Origin: an uncultured Paenibacillaceae bacterium | Lineage (GTDB): Bacteria; Bacillota; Bacilli; Aneurinibacillales; Aneurinibacillaceae | Length of the DNA: 64,000 nucleotides | Assembly: GCA_946478845.1 (NCBI GenBank) | Contig: CAMLDI010000011.1 | Span: forward strand, 37,069 to 101,068 | Reading direction: 5' to 3' | Shown: piece by piece, positions 21,494 to 31,493 of the stretch | How positions within the stretch are numbered: the stretch's first letter is position 1 | Layout: every line of letters starts with the position of its first letter | Made by a program: the position numbers and the translations under genes | Notes under the pieces: generated by a model | What the model was told of the DNA's origin: nothing | Databases searched by the model: none | What the model saw: only the letters and a program-made list of their open reading frames with translations

Positions 21494-22564
21494 ATGTCTT
21501 TCCAGAATTTTATTACTAATGCGATAAGTGAATGGATGAAAGCCTCTGGGACGGACTTTGATATTGTGATGAGCAGCCGTATTCGTCTGGCAAGGAATTT
21601 AAGTGAATACCCGTTTCCTATGCTTTCAACTGATTCCCAGTTAAACAAAGTAATCGAAGTGGTGGAAGAAGCAATCCATGATGAAGGATTTTCACAAATA
21701 GGTTCCTTAGAGCTTATTCCTATGGAAAGCTTAACTCCATTGCTAAAAAGAGTGTTAGTTGAAAAACACTTAATAAGCCCAAACCTTGCTAACCAGTCAA
21801 GGAAGGGGGCTGTTGTGTTAAATCAAAATGAATCCATTAGTATTCTTGTGAATGAGGAAGATCATTTGCGGATTCAATGCCTTTTTGCAGGGTTAGAATT
21901 AAGGGAAGCCTGGGAGTTGGCTGACCGCATTGATGACTTATTTGAGAAACATATGGATTTGGCATTTGATGAAAACCGTGGATTTTTAACCAGTTGTCCA
22001 ACTAATGTAGGTACAGGAATCCGCGCCTCTGTCATGATGCATTTGCCTGCTTTAGTCATGACACAACAGATTAACCGGATATTAACCGCAATCTCCCAGG
22101 TTGGGTTAGTGGTAAGAGGGATTTATGGCGAGGGAAGTGAAGCCATTGGGAATTTGTTTCAAATCTCTAATCAAATTACCCTCGGTCAGTCTGAAAAAGA
22201 AATTATCGATAATCTGTATGGGGTTGCCCGGCAGATTGTCGAGCAAGAAAGAGCAGCACGCAGGCACTTAATTGAACAAAATCGCCTGCAGTTTGAAGAT
22301 CGCTTGTTTCGTTCTTTTGGAATTTTAAAATGTGCCCGTATTATTGAATCAAAAGAGGCAGCTCAGAGATTATCCGATGTACGCCTTGGCATTGATTTGG
22401 GATTAATTAAAGGAATCAATCCCAATATCATAAATGAGTTAATGATTATGACCCAGCCGGGGTTTTTACAACAATATTCGGGGCAAGAATTAACTGCTAC
22501 TTCCCGTGATGAGCGCCGTGCCCGTTTGATTCGTGAACGCCTGGATACAGGCCACGGGTCCTAA
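21494..22564 (+). CDS. mcsB: Protein-arginine kinase McsB
   Basis: McsB phosphorylates arginines on proteins, marking them for ClpCP and inactivating CtsR. The 356-residue protein resembles ATP:guanido phosphotransferases: SSRIRLARNLSEYPFP near residues 19-34, SCPTNVGTGIRASVM, and RGIYGEGSEAIGNLFQIS. A GGAGGG site stands just before the ATG. Confidence 0.95.
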   Translation: MSFQNFITNAISEWMKASGTDFDIVMSSRIRLARNLSEYPFPMLSTDSQLNKVIEVVEEAIHDEGFSQIGSLELIPMESLTPLLKRVLVEKHLISPNLANQSRKGAVVLNQNESISILVNEEDHLRIQCLFAGLELREAWELADRIDDLFEKHMDLAFDENRGFLTSCPTNVGTGIRASVMMHLPALVMTQQINRILTAISQVGLVVRGIYGEGSEAIGNLFQISNQITLGQSEKEIIDNLYGVARQIVEQERAARRHLIEQNRLQFEDRLFRSFGILKCARIIESKEAAQRLSDVRLGIDLGLIKGINPNIINELMIMTQPGFLQQYSGQELTATSRDERRARLIRERLDTGHGS

Positions 22565-22591
22565 AACAGAATTTTTTGGAGGTGTTGTCAA

Positions 22592-25039
22592 ATGATGTTT
22601 GGCCGTTTTACTGAAAGAGCGCAAAAAGTATTAGCATTAGCCCAGGAAGAAGCGGTCCGTTTAGGACACAGAAACATTGGAACTGAGCATATCCTTTTAG
22701 GATTAATCCGTGAAGGAGATGGCATTGCAGCAAAAGCCTTGCAAGCGCTTGGTCTAGGCTTAGACCGGATTCAAGGTGAGGTTGAATCGTTGATTGGTCG
22801 TGGTACCGAACAGCCAAACAATATCAACTACACCCCCAGAGCGAAAAAAGTGATTGAATTATCTATGGATGAAGCGAGAAAACTTGGCCACACCTATGTA
22901 GGAACTGAGCATATCCTTTTAGGTTTAATCCGTGAAGGAGAAGGTGTGGCAGCCAGAGTTTTAAATAATCTTGGGGTAAGCCTTAATAAAGCACGTCAGC
23001 AGGTTCTCCAACTTCTAGGGAGTAGTGAGTCTCTTTCCTCTCATCAACAATCTACAGGGGCAGCCTCTGTTAATACGCCAACCCTTGATAGCCTTGCTAG
23101 AGATTTAACAGCTGTAGCCAGAGAAGGTGGTTTAGACCCTGTTATTGGACGTGAAAAAGAAATCGAACGGGTTATTCAAGTATTAAGCCGTCGTACAAAA
23201 AATAATCCAGTTCTCATTGGGGAGCCTGGTGTAGGAAAAACAGCCATTGCTGAAGGCCTTGCCCAGCGAATCGTCAATAATGAGATTCCAGAAACCCTTC
23301 GCAACAAACGGGTTATGACACTGGATATGGGTACAGTGGTTGCCGGCACAAAATATCGGGGTGAATTTGAAGACCGATTAAAGAAAATAATGGATGAAAT
23401 TCGCCAGGCAGGTAACATTGTATTGTTTATTGATGAATTGCACACCCTTATTGGTGCAGGTGGGGCTGAAGGGGCAATCGATGCTTCCAATATCCTAAAA
23501 CCTTCTCTTGCCCGTGGGGAATTACAATGCATTGGTGCTACTACACTTGATGAATATCGTAAATATATTGAAAAAGATGCAGCATTAGAACGCCGCTTCC
23601 AGCCCATTCAAGTAGATGAACCCAGTGCAGAAGAAGCCGTTCAAATTTTATACGGATTGCGGGACCGCTATGAAGCCCATCACCGTGTAAAAATTTTGGA
23701 TGAAGCTATTCAACAAGCTGTCTATCTATCTGACCGATATATTACAGATCGTTTCTTGCCAGATAAGGCCATCGATTTAATCGATGAAGCTGCATCAAAA
23801 GTAAGACTTCAATCCTTTACTGTTCCGCCAAATTTAAAAGATTTGGAGAAAAAACTAGAAGAGGTTCGCAAGGAAAAAGATGCGGCAGTACAAAGCCAGG
23901 AATTTGAGAAAGCAGCTTCTTTAAGAGACAAAGAACAAAGATTGCGTGAAGAATTAGAGAAGACAAAAAATGAATGGCAAGAAAAACAAGGGCAGACTGA
24001 TTCTGAAGTAACCACTGAAGATATTGCATCTGTTGTTGCAAGTTGGACTGGTGTTCCTGTTGTTAAATTAAAAGAAGAAGAAACAGAGCGATTGTTGAAA
24101 ATGGAAGAAATCTTGCATAAGCGTGTGATTGGCCAGGAAGATGCAGTGAAATCCATTTCTCGGGCCATCCGTCGGGCAAGAGCAGGATTGAAAGATCCGA
24201 AACGGCCCATTGGATCCTTTATCTTCCTTGGCCCAACGGGGGTTGGTAAAACGGAATTAGGCCGGGCATTAGCTGAATCTTTATTTGGATCTGAGGATGC
24301 TATTATTCGGATTGATATGTCAGAATATATGGAGAAACACTCCACTTCCCGTTTAGTTGGAGCGCCTCCCGGATATGTAGGTTTTGATGAAGGGGGCCAA
24401 TTAACAGAGAAAGTTCGTCGGAAACCTTATTCTGTTGTCCTCCTTGATGAAATTGAAAAGGCCCATCCTGAAGTGTTCAATATTTTATTGCAAGTATTAG
24501 AAGACGGACGTTTAACAGATTCTAAGGGTCGTACAGTCGATTTCCGCAATACTGTAATTATCATGACATCCAATGTTGGGGCGGAAATGATTAAAAAGAA
24601 CGCTTCTCTTGGATTCACAGCACCTAATAGCAATAAACAATATGATGATATGAAAGACCGGGTGTTAGGAGAATTAAAACGCAGTTTCCGTCCGGAGTTT
24701 CTTAATCGGATTGATGAAATCATTGTATTCCATTCCCTTAATGAAGAGCATATTACTGAAATCGTAACGTTAATGGCAAATCAATTGCGGAGCCGATTAA
24801 TTGATCAGGGAATTGATTTTATTCTTTCAGATGAAGCGAAGAAATTCCTGGTTAAAGAAGGATATGATCCTGCTTATGGGGCAAGGCCTTTACGCCGCTC
24901 TATTCAACGAAACATTGAAGATCGCCTTTCCGAGGAACTGCTCATTGGAAACATTAAACAGGGTGATACTGTCTCTATTGATGTAGCTGATGGGAAAATT
25001 ACAATAGAGAAAGCTGCCAAATCAGTTTCTCAAAAATAA
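22592..25039 (+). CDS. clpC: ATP-dependent Clp protease ATP-binding subunit ClpC
   Basis: ClpC is the AAA+ unfoldase that feeds substrates to ClpP; it degrades arginine-phosphorylated and adaptor-bound proteins. The 815-residue protein has two N-terminal repeat motifs (about 1-145), AAA-1 with Walker A GEPGVGKT (about 210-217), a UVR-bearing middle domain ([15 protein letters not shown]) and AAA-2 with GPTGVGKT (547-554). An excellent GGAGGTG site precedes a double ATG; the first is used here. A terminator follows, closing the CtsR operon. Confidence 0.97.
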   Translation: MMFGRFTERAQKVLALAQEEAVRLGHRNIGTEHILLGLIREGDGIAAKALQALGLGLDRIQGEVESLIGRGTEQPNNINYTPRAKKVIELSMDEARKLGHTYVGTEHILLGLIREGEGVAARVLNNLGVSLNKARQQVLQLLGSSESLSSHQQSTGAASVNTPTLDSLARDLTAVAREGGLDPVIGREKEIERVIQVLSRRTKNNPVLIGEPGVGKTAIAEGLAQRIVNNEIPETLRNKRVMTLDMGTVVAGTKYRGEFEDRLKKIMDEIRQAGNIVLFIDELHTLIGAGGAEGAIDASNILKPSLARGELQCIGATTLDEYRKYIEKDAALERRFQPIQVDEPSAEEAVQILYGLRDRYEAHHRVKILDEAIQQAVYLSDRYITDRFLPDKAIDLIDEAASKVRLQSFTVPPNLKDLEKKLEEVRKEKDAAVQSQEFEKAASLRDKEQRLREELEKTKNEWQEKQGQTDSEVTTEDIASVVASWTGVPVVKLKEEETERLLKMEEILHKRVIGQEDAVKSISRAIRRARAGLKDPKRPIGSFIFLGPTGVGKTELGRALAESLFGSEDAIIRIDMSEYMEKHSTSRLVGAPPGYVGFDEGGQLTEKVRRKPYSVVLLDEIEKAHPEVFNILLQVLEDGRLTDSKGRTVDFRNTVIIMTSNVGAEMIKKNASLGFTAPNSNKQYDDMKDRVLGELKRSFRPEFLNRIDEIIVFHSLNEEHITEIVTLMANQLRSRLIDQGIDFILSDEAKKFLVKEGYDPAYGARPLRRSIQRNIEDRLSEELLIGNIKQGDTVSIDVADGKITIEKAAKSVSQK

Positions 25040-25047
25040 TGTATTTC

Positions 25048-25084
25048 AAAGGCGGTATGCGTTTTTAAACGCTACCGCCTTTCT
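25048..25084 (+). terminator. Intrinsic terminator after clpC
   Basis: AAAGGCGGTA pairs with TACCGCCTTT, with a further GCGTTT/AAACGC stem inside. A short pyrimidine tail follows. Confidence 0.8.
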
Positions 25085-25124
25085 AATTGCCAAGTTTTCT
25101 TTATAAAGGGATGTGTAACAACCG

Positions 25125-26492
25125 ATGGCTAAAATAAAAACAAAATTTGTTTGTCAGGATTGTGGGTATGAATCTCCAAAATGGATGGGAAAATGCCCAG
25201 GGTGTGGAAAATGGAACACCCTGGTCGAAGAATTTGAGAGTAAAGGCCCAGGCCGCTCTTACCCATCTGTGGAAAAAGGAAGTTCACAGCCTTCATCAAT
25301 CACAAAAATTGTAAGAGAGGAAGAACCTCGTTTATTAACGGATATGGAAGAGTTAAATCGAGTGCTTGGGGGAGGGATTGTCCCAGGTTCTCTCATCTTA
25401 GTTGGCGGAGACCCGGGGATTGGCAAATCTACTCTTCTTCTGCAAACATCCCAACAGGTGGCAAGAAAAAACCAAAAAGTATTATATATTTCAGGAGAGG
25501 AATCCTTAAGACAAATAAAATTACGAGCGGATCGGCTTGATGTGGGCCATCAAGAGTTGTATGTGTTTGCGGAAACCAATTTGTTGTTATTAGAACAACA
25601 AATTGAGGCTATTCATCCTGCTGTTGTCATAATTGATTCCATCCAAACCATTTTTCATCCGGATATCACTTCAGCTCCAGGCAGTGTTTCTCAGGTAAGG
25701 GAATGCACCTCTCTTTTAATGCGGTTGGCTAAAACAAAAGATGTGGCCATTTTTATCGTAGGACATGTTACAAAAGAAGGTTCTATTGCAGGTCCCCGTA
25801 TGTTAGAGCATATGGTAGATGCAGTTCTTTACTTTGAAGGAGAACGCCATCATTCTTATCGTATCTTGCGTGCGGTAAAAAATCGGTTTGGCTCCACCAA
25901 TGAAATTGGAATTTTTGAAATGGTGGAGCATGGATTGAGAGAAGTGACTAATCCATCCGAAATGTTTTTGTCAGAGCGCTCAAGCGGGGTAGCAGGATCT
26001 ATTGTGGTAGCGAGTATGGAAGGGACACGGCCCGTTCTGGTTGAATTGCAGGCCCTGGTGACCCCAACGGGTTTTGCTACGCCTCGAAGAATGGCTACTG
26101 GGGTAGACTATAATCGGGTAACAATGATTATGGCTGTCCTAGAGAAAAGAGCGGGTCTCTTAATGCAAAACCAGGATGCTTATGTAAATGTAGCCGGGGG
26201 TGTCCGTCTAGATGAACCGGCCATTGATTTGGCGATTTCCATGAGCCTAGCTTCAAGTTTTCGAGACAGAAGGACCAATCCCTATGATGTAGTGATTGGG
26301 GAAATAGGGCTAACCGGAGAAGTGCGTGGGGTTTCACGAATAGAACAACGGGTAAAAGAGGCGAAAAAATTAGGCTTTAAGAGAGTGATTATTCCATATA
26401 AGAATCTTTCTGGGTGGGATTATCCTGCAGGAATTGAAGTCATCGGTGTAAATAATATAACGGAAGCATTAAGGGAAACGCTGGGGGGATAA
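25125..26492 (+). CDS. radA: DNA repair protein RadA (Sms)
   Basis: RadA is a RecA-like hexameric helicase that promotes branch migration in recombinational repair. The 455-residue protein has a four-cysteine zinc finger (CQDCG and CPGCG, about 9-30), Walker [11 protein letters not shown] (about 97-106), the KNRFGST motif and a C-terminal Lon-protease-like domain without catalytic residues. It is followed one base later by disA, as in Bacillus. Confidence 0.96.
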   Translation: MAKIKTKFVCQDCGYESPKWMGKCPGCGKWNTLVEEFESKGPGRSYPSVEKGSSQPSSITKIVREEEPRLLTDMEELNRVLGGGIVPGSLILVGGDPGIGKSTLLLQTSQQVARKNQKVLYISGEESLRQIKLRADRLDVGHQELYVFAETNLLLLEQQIEAIHPAVVIIDSIQTIFHPDITSAPGSVSQVRECTSLLMRLAKTKDVAIFIVGHVTKEGSIAGPRMLEHMVDAVLYFEGERHHSYRILRAVKNRFGSTNEIGIFEMVEHGLREVTNPSEMFLSERSSGVAGSIVVASMEGTRPVLVELQALVTPTGFATPRRMATGVDYNRVTMIMAVLEKRAGLLMQNQDAYVNVAGGVRLDEPAIDLAISMSLASSFRDRRTNPYDVVIGEIGLTGEVRGVSRIEQRVKEAKKLGFKRVIIPYKNLSGWDYPAGIEVIGVNNITEALRETLGG

Positions 26493-26493
26493 G

Positions 26494-27573
26494 ATGTCTG
26501 TAAATAACAAAAAAGACAAATTTATCGCAGAAGTATTACAATTAGTATCTCCTGGAACAAAATTGCGCGATGGGTTAGAAAATATTCTTCGCGCGAATAC
26601 CGGTGCTTTAATTGTAATTGGAGAATATGAAAAGATCCAGGAGGTTGTCGATGGTGGTTTTCATATTTATTGTGATTTAACTCCGGCACATCTTTATGAG
26701 TTAGCTAAAATGGATGGTGCAATTATTATAAGCAAAGATTTAAAGAAAATTTTATATGCCAATACCCAATTAATCCCTGATCCAACCATAACTTCTACAG
26801 AGACAGGGATTAGGCATCGGACGGCAGAGCGGGTTGCCAGGCAAACAGGAAAATTAGTTATTTCTATTTCCCAACGGAGAAATGTTATTACTTTATACCG
26901 GGGGCCTTATCGGTATTCCTTAAAGGACATTGGTGTCATTTTAACGAAGGCCAATCAAGCGATGCAAACCCTGGAGCGTTATTATTCCGTTTTAGAACAG
27001 GCATTAACTAATCTTGGGGCATTGGAGTTTGAAGAATTAGTCACCCTTCATGAAATTGCCATGGTTGTGCAACGAATTGAAATGGTATTGAGAATCAAAG
27101 GGGAAATTCTTAAGTATATTAATGAATTGGGGACAGAAGGCCGGTTGATTTGCATGCAAATGGAAGAATTAGTTTCGGATATTGATAGGGACGCCCTTTT
27201 ATTAATTAAAGATTATTGCCGTTCTCTTGATGAAATGGATCCAAAAGAAATTAAAAAGCAATTATCCAATTTTTCAAATGATGAATTATTAGATCCGTTG
27301 AATATTTTAAAAACTCTTGGCTATTCTGGTGGTATAAGTCTTTATGATGAACCTGTTTTTCCTAGAGGATATCGGATTTTAAGCAAAATCCCCCGATTGC
27401 CTGCTTCTATTGTAAATAATTTAGTCGAAGTCTTTGCTGGATTGCCCCAGGTCATGATGGCTACCATTGAGGAATTAGATGATGTGGAAGGAATTGGCGA
27501 AGTCAGAGCCCGTGCGATTAAAGAGGGCCTAAAAAGAATACAGGAACAGGTGTTTATTGACAGGCATATTTAG
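26494..27573 (+). CDS. disA: DNA integrity scanning diadenylate cyclase DisA
   Basis: DisA makes cyclic di-AMP from ATP and links DNA integrity to sporulation. The 359-residue protein has the DAC domain (DGAIIISKD and the [12 protein letters not shown] motif), a helical linker and a C-terminal helix-hairpin-helix DNA-binding domain ([17 protein letters not shown]). The site GGGGGG lies in the radA end, so the two are translated in tandem. Confidence 0.96.
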   Translation: MSVNNKKDKFIAEVLQLVSPGTKLRDGLENILRANTGALIVIGEYEKIQEVVDGGFHIYCDLTPAHLYELAKMDGAIIISKDLKKILYANTQLIPDPTITSTETGIRHRTAERVARQTGKLVISISQRRNVITLYRGPYRYSLKDIGVILTKANQAMQTLERYYSVLEQALTNLGALEFEELVTLHEIAMVVQRIEMVLRIKGEILKYINELGTEGRLICMQMEELVSDIDRDALLLIKDYCRSLDEMDPKEIKKQLSNFSNDELLDPLNILKTLGYSGGISLYDEPVFPRGYRILSKIPRLPASIVNNLVEVFAGLPQVMMATIEELDDVEGIGEVRARAIKEGLKRIQEQVFIDRHI

Positions 27574-27592
27574 TAAGGACTAGAATAGAATT

Positions 27593-27623
27593 ACCGTTTA
27601 ACAGGACTTTTACTGTAAACGGT
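27593..27623 (+). repeat. Hairpin directly upstream of the pssA ribosome binding site
   Basis: ACCGTTTaACAG pairs with CTGTAAACGGT, an 11-base stem with one bulged A and an 8-base loop. It ends two bases before the AGGGGG purine tract that should be the pssA ribosome binding site. It has no T-run, so it is more likely a translational or mRNA-stability element than a terminator. Confidence 0.5.
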
Positions 27624-27642
27624 TAGGGGGTATTGAGAAGGT

Positions 27643-28368
27643 ATGTTTGTCAAAACGATACCAAATATACTTACAATTGGGAATTTATTTGCAGGAATTA
27701 TAGCTATGCTATTTGCTATGCAAGGAAATGAACGGTTTCTTACTTATGCAGCAATTATGATTATTATTGGTATGTTATTAGATGGACTGGATGGCAGGGT
27801 AGCCCGTTTATTAAAAGCCCAAAGTGATTTTGGCAAAGAATTGGATTCATTATCAGATATTGTCACATTTGGTGTTGCGCCAGCACTCATTATGTATAAA
27901 GTGTTTTTAGGGGATGCAGGATGGATTGGCATCTTTATTACAGCTATATTTCCTATTTGTGGCGCCTTGCGGTTAGCGCGATTTAATACACAAAAGCAAA
28001 AAAATTGCGGGTATTTTATAGGTCTTCCCATTACTGCGGCAGGGGGGATTTTAGCAACCCTGGCCTTGTATAACGAAACCTTTCCTCATTTAACCCTGGC
28101 TTTAGGAATGATTGGATTATCTTTATTAATGATTAGCAATGTGAAGTATCCTAATTTTAAAAGGGTTACATTCCCTCGTTCTGTGATTATTCTAGGGTTT
28201 TTATTGGTGGTAGTGGCGGTTGTTGCTGTTTTATATCCTCGCCAATTTCCTATGGTTATTTTTGTTCCATTGGTTCTTTATACCTTAATAGGGGTACGCA
28301 AGAGTTTTCTTGCCATTTTACACCGTAGACAACAAGAAAATACTGATGAAGAGATGTTAAACTCATAG
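27643..28368 (+). CDS. pssA: CDP-diacylglycerol--serine O-phosphatidyltransferase (PssA)
   Basis: PssA makes phosphatidylserine from CDP-diacylglycerol and serine, the route to phosphatidylethanolamine. The 241-residue protein has the CDP-alcohol phosphotransferase signature DGLDGRVAR followed by SDFGKELDSLSD (about residues 47-70), the expected D-G-(x)2-A-R-(x)8-G-(x)3-D-(x)3-D pattern, and about six to eight hydrophobic helices. Other CDP-alcohol transferases share the motif; similarity to PssA along the chain is good. In Bacillus subtilis pssA lies elsewhere. Confidence 0.88.
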   Translation: MFVKTIPNILTIGNLFAGIIAMLFAMQGNERFLTYAAIMIIIGMLLDGLDGRVARLLKAQSDFGKELDSLSDIVTFGVAPALIMYKVFLGDAGWIGIFITAIFPICGALRLARFNTQKQKNCGYFIGLPITAAGGILATLALYNETFPHLTLALGMIGLSLLMISNVKYPNFKRVTFPRSVIILGFLLVVVAVVAVLYPRQFPMVIFVPLVLYTLIGVRKSFLAILHRRQQENTDEEMLNS

Positions 28369-28394
28369 GTTGGACCCAGGTCCGGCCTTTTTTC
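28368..28394 (+). terminator. Intrinsic terminator after pssA
   Basis: GGTTGGAC pairs with GTCCGGCC (with G-U pairs) around CCAG and is followed by six T. Its 5' end touches the pssA stop codon. Confidence 0.85.
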
Positions 28395-28448
28395 GTATAT
28401 ATAGTTGTCGTGTTTCCATTCATATTATGATGGAAATTAGCATATATA

Positions 28449-28477
28449 TTGACGTATATCCATATTAATGCTATAAT
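28449..28477 (+). promoter_or_regulatory. Upstream candidate promoter of carD
   Basis: TTGACG (28449-28454) and TATAAT (28472-28477), 17 bases apart: close to the sigma-A consensus. It is the first of two tandem promoters before the CarD-type gene. Confidence 0.75.
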
Positions 28478-28489
28478 GATAAATTTCAT

Positions 28490-28519
28490 TTGACCTACAG
28501 TATATAAATGTGATATACT
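28490..28519 (+). promoter_or_regulatory. Downstream candidate promoter of carD
   Basis: TTGACC (28490-28495) and TATACT (28514-28519), 18 bases apart, ending 31 bases before the start codon. Confidence 0.7.
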
Positions 28520-28550
28520 GGAAAAGGATACTCTGTTGGGGGTGGAATCT

Positions 28551-29030
28551 TTGTTCCAAATTGGCGATAAGGTTGTTTATCCAATGCACGGAGCAGGCAT
28601 TATCGAAGCCATTGAAGAGAAGGAAATCCTAGGAGAAAAACAGAAGTATTATGTAATGAAAATGCCAGTTGGAAATATGCAGGTAATGATTCCTATGGCG
28701 AATGTATCAACCCTTGGGCTTAGACAGGTGGTAGATACAGATTCTCTAGAAATGGTTTTAGATATTTTGAAAGATCAACGACAAGATTTAACGAGTAGTT
28801 GGAATCATCGTTACCGAAAGAATATGGATAAAATTAAGACCGGGGACATATATGAAGTGGCCCGGGTTGTAAGAGACCTTATGCGCAGGGAAAAAGAAAA
28901 AGGGCTTTCTACGGGAGAGCGTAAAATGCTAGACAATGCACGGCAGATTCTAATTAGTGAGCTTGTGCTTGTTAAAGAAATTGACCAGGAACAGGCGAAC
29001 CATTTGTTAGATAAAGTCGTCAATAATTAA
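28551..29030 (+). CDS. carD: CarD/CdnL-family RNA polymerase-binding regulator
   Basis: CarD/CdnL proteins bind the RNA polymerase beta subunit and stabilise open complexes, often at rRNA promoters. The 159-residue protein begins FQIGDKVVYPMHGAGIIEAI, the Tudor-like polymerase-interacting domain, and has the helical DNA-binding C-terminal part. I chose the TTG at 28551: GGGGGTGG lies five bases before it and family members start at this point. A TTG at 28536 is the alternative. It has two tandem promoters of its own. Confidence 0.9.
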   Translation: MFQIGDKVVYPMHGAGIIEAIEEKEILGEKQKYYVMKMPVGNMQVMIPMANVSTLGLRQVVDTDSLEMVLDILKDQRQDLTSSWNHRYRKNMDKIKTGDIYEVARVVRDLMRREKEKGLSTGERKMLDNARQILISELVLVKEIDQEQANHLLDKVVNN

Positions 29031-29040
29031 GAGGAGATTG

Positions 29041-29071
29041 GAGAAAGCTTCTCAAATAAAGAGGCTTTTTC
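29041..29071 (+). terminator. Probable terminator after carD
   Basis: GAAAGC-tt-CTC pairs with GAG-GCTTTTTC around AAATAAA, with a T-rich region following. The stem is imperfect. Confidence 0.55.
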
Positions 29072-29140
29072 CTATTTACCCCTTTTTTTAATGATTGTTT
29101 TTTACTAGATTTGACCATAATGGAAGAAGGAGGTGAATGT

Positions 29141-30241
29141 ATGCTCAAAAGAGTAATCCAATTCTTTTTTCTTTTAGTAGGAGCCGGTCTTGGTTATAAG
29201 TATGGCCCGAGTATACTAGAGTTTTTAGGCAATGTTATTCACGTAGGGGCTATTCCGATTCCTGAATACATTGGCGCTTTTCTAGGGGCTGCTTTGTTGT
29301 TTGTTGTATCATTATGGCCAAGTGAATACTTGGTGGGGTTCATCCGTCGTAGTGAAGAACACCTGATTAAACTCCCTGTCACCGATGTTCTATTTGGTGC
29401 GATTGGTATGATTATTGGACTTATTGTTGCTTTTTTATTATTTCTTCCTATCAATAATATTGATGTACCTGTTTTGTCTAACCTCTTGCCTTTATTCTTA
29501 TCTGTATTATGTGCATATATTGGTTTTCAGGTTGGTTTGCGTAAACGTGATGAAATTATGGCATTCTTTTCTGCCAACCGGTTGCATAGGGAAAAGAAAA
29601 AAGAGGAGAAACATGCGGGAGCTGGTACGGAGTTTAAAATTCTTGATACTAGCGTAATTATTGATGGAAGAATAGCGGACATTTGCAAAACTGGATTTAT
29701 TGAAGGGGCCATCGTTATACCGGAATTTGTGTTGGAAGAATTACAACATATTGCTGATTCTTCGGATGTTTTAAAACGAAATCGTGGCCGCAGAGGATTA
29801 GATATTTTAAATAAGATTCAAAAAGAGTTAAAAGTGAAGGTTATTATTACGGATAAAGATTTTGAAGATATATCAGAAGTTGATAGCAAATTGGTTAAAT
29901 TGGCAAAAGTAATGAAGGGGAAAGTCGTGACTAATGATTTTAACCTGAACAAAGTTTGCGAACTTCAAGGAGTATCTGTTTTAAATATTAACGACCTTGC
30001 TAATGCTGTTAAACCTGTGGTGCTTCCAGGTGAAGAGCTCCATATTCAGGTGATTAAAGACGGGAAGGAAAATGGCCAGGGTGTTGCTTATTTAGATGAT
30101 GGAACGATGGTCGTTGTTGAAGGCGGCAGAGAATTTATTGGCAATCTTTTAGAGGTTATTGTAACCAGTGTGTTGCAGACTTCTGCGGGACGGATGATTT
30201 TTGCTAAGCCAAAGATTATTGAAAAACAAAAAGCGTTATAA
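29141..30241 (+). CDS. yacL: PIN/TRAM-domain membrane protein (YacL family)
   Basis: The 366-residue protein has about four N-terminal hydrophobic helices (about 5-135), a PIN nuclease-like domain with [15 protein letters not shown] near residues 169-183 and the acidic residues VTNDFNLN, and a C-terminal TRAM domain. The family is conserved beside disA/ispD in Bacillales; its cellular role is not firmly known. A perfect GGAGGTGA site precedes the ATG at 29141, which decides the start over an upstream in-frame codon at 29111. Confidence 0.9.
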   Translation: MLKRVIQFFFLLVGAGLGYKYGPSILEFLGNVIHVGAIPIPEYIGAFLGAALLFVVSLWPSEYLVGFIRRSEEHLIKLPVTDVLFGAIGMIIGLIVAFLLFLPINNIDVPVLSNLLPLFLSVLCAYIGFQVGLRKRDEIMAFFSANRLHREKKKEEKHAGAGTEFKILDTSVIIDGRIADICKTGFIEGAIVIPEFVLEELQHIADSSDVLKRNRGRRGLDILNKIQKELKVKVIITDKDFEDISEVDSKLVKLAKVMKGKVVTNDFNLNKVCELQGVSVLNINDLANAVKPVVLPGEELHIQVIKDGKENGQGVAYLDDGTMVVVEGGREFIGNLLEVIVTSVLQTSAGRMIFAKPKIIEKQKAL

Positions 30242-30261
30242 CAGATGAATGGGGTTAAAAG

Positions 30262-30954
30262 ATGAGATTAGGAGTGGTTATTGCTGCTGCGGGAGCGGGA
30301 AAGCGCATGGGCAGTTCAACTAAAAAACAATTTCTTTGCTTAAAGGATAAGCCTATATTATTGCATACCCTTGAACAATTTATTGATTTTCCTGGTGTTC
30401 AAGAGATTGTCATCGTAACCGGGACAGAGGATATAGAATTAACAAAGGGTTTAGTCGAATCCTATCCTTCTGTTCTGGTTGTTCCCGGTGGTAAAGAAAG
30501 GCAAGATAGCGTATATGCCGGCTTACAATCTCTGCAAACCAGTGAATACGTATTAATCCATGATGGAGCTCGCCCATTTGTTTCCCCATCAGCAATTCAA
30601 CGCCTGGTGAATCACCTTCAGGTGAATCCCTCTGCTGTTTTAGCAGTGCCAGTTAAGGATACCATTAAACAGGTGAATAGTCAGGGGATTGTCGTCAATA
30701 CCCCGCCGAGAGAAAGCTTGTGGGCTGTGCAAACCCCACAAGCTTTTCATGTCTCTCTTATTATGAAGGCATATCTCCATGCTGAAGAACAAGGGTTTTA
30801 TGGTACAGACGATGCTTCCTTAGTAGAATTCTATGGTAAAAAAGTATCAGTGGTGTTGGGAGAATACACAAATATTAAAATTACTACACCAGAAGACCTA
30901 TGGATTGGAGAAATGATATTGCAGAATAAAGAGGGAAAGGGGTATCTTGCATGA
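30262..30954 (+). CDS. ispD: 2-C-methyl-D-erythritol 4-phosphate cytidylyltransferase (IspD)
   Basis: IspD attaches CMP to methylerythritol phosphate in the non-mevalonate isoprenoid pathway. The 230-residue protein has the nucleotide-binding [17 protein letters not shown] motif near the N-terminus, [13 protein letters not shown] and HDGARPFVS. It overlaps ispF by four bases (ATGA). Confidence 0.95.
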   Translation: MRLGVVIAAAGAGKRMGSSTKKQFLCLKDKPILLHTLEQFIDFPGVQEIVIVTGTEDIELTKGLVESYPSVLVVPGGKERQDSVYAGLQSLQTSEYVLIHDGARPFVSPSAIQRLVNHLQVNPSAVLAVPVKDTIKQVNSQGIVVNTPPRESLWAVQTPQAFHVSLIMKAYLHAEEQGFYGTDDASLVEFYGKKVSVVLGEYTNIKITTPEDLWIGEMILQNKEGKGYLA

Positions 30955-31427
30955 TTCGAATTGGACAAGGGTTTGATGTGCATCAATTAGTAGAAGGAAG
31001 AAAGTGTATCATTGGCGGGGTTGAGATTCCTTATGAAAAGGGATTGCTGGGCCATTCTGATGCGGATGTATTGCTTCATGCGATTACTGATGGGATATTA
31101 GGCGCTTTAGGCGAAGGAGATATCGGTCGGCACTTTCCGGATACGGATGTTACTTTTAAAGGAGCAGACAGTAGTGTTCTTTTAAAAGAGGTTTGGAAAG
31201 TAGCGAAAGAAAAAGGATACAGGTTAGGCAATGTGGATGGGACAATCATTGCCCAACAGCCAAAAATTTCCCCTTATATCGGGGAAATGAGGGAAAGAAT
31301 AGCTTCTTTTTTAGAGGCAGAGGTGGATCGTGTGAATATTAAAGCCACCACAACGGAAAAGCTAGGTTTTACCGGGCGGGGAGAAGGAATTGCCTCCCAG
31401 GCTGTAGTCTTGTTAGTGCGTGGTTAA
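30951..31427 (+). CDS. ispF: 2-C-methyl-D-erythritol 2,4-cyclodiphosphate synthase (IspF)
   Basis: IspF closes the cyclic diphosphate in the methylerythritol pathway. The 158-residue protein has the metal ligands Asp8 and His10 in [22 protein letters not shown] (about 34-46) and the C-terminal [16 protein letters not shown] motif. It is translationally coupled to ispD. Confidence 0.96.
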   Translation: MIRIGQGFDVHQLVEGRKCIIGGVEIPYEKGLLGHSDADVLLHAITDGILGALGEGDIGRHFPDTDVTFKGADSSVLLKEVWKVAKEKGYRLGNVDGTIIAQQPKISPYIGEMRERIASFLEAEVDRVNIKATTTEKLGFTGRGEGIASQAVVLLVRG

Positions 31428-31439
31428 TAGTGGTATAAT
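31410..31439 (+). promoter_or_regulatory. Candidate promoter of gltX
   Basis: TTGTTA (31410-31415) and TATAAT (31434-31439), 18 bases apart, overlapping the end of ispF. The -10 has TGG just upstream and is followed at once by a perfect palindrome. Confidence 0.7.
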
Positions 31440-31459
31440 ACAAAAATGTGATTTTTGTA
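31439..31459 (+). promoter_or_regulatory. 21-base palindrome at the expected gltX transcription start
   Basis: TACAAAAAT-gtg-ATTTTTGTA is a perfect 9-base inverted repeat starting on the last base of the -10 box. Its position suits a repressor operator; the alternative is a 5'-terminal mRNA hairpin. Confidence 0.5.
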
Positions 31460-31493
31460 GGGTTTAAAATGTGGTTAAGGATGGTGTCCATTC

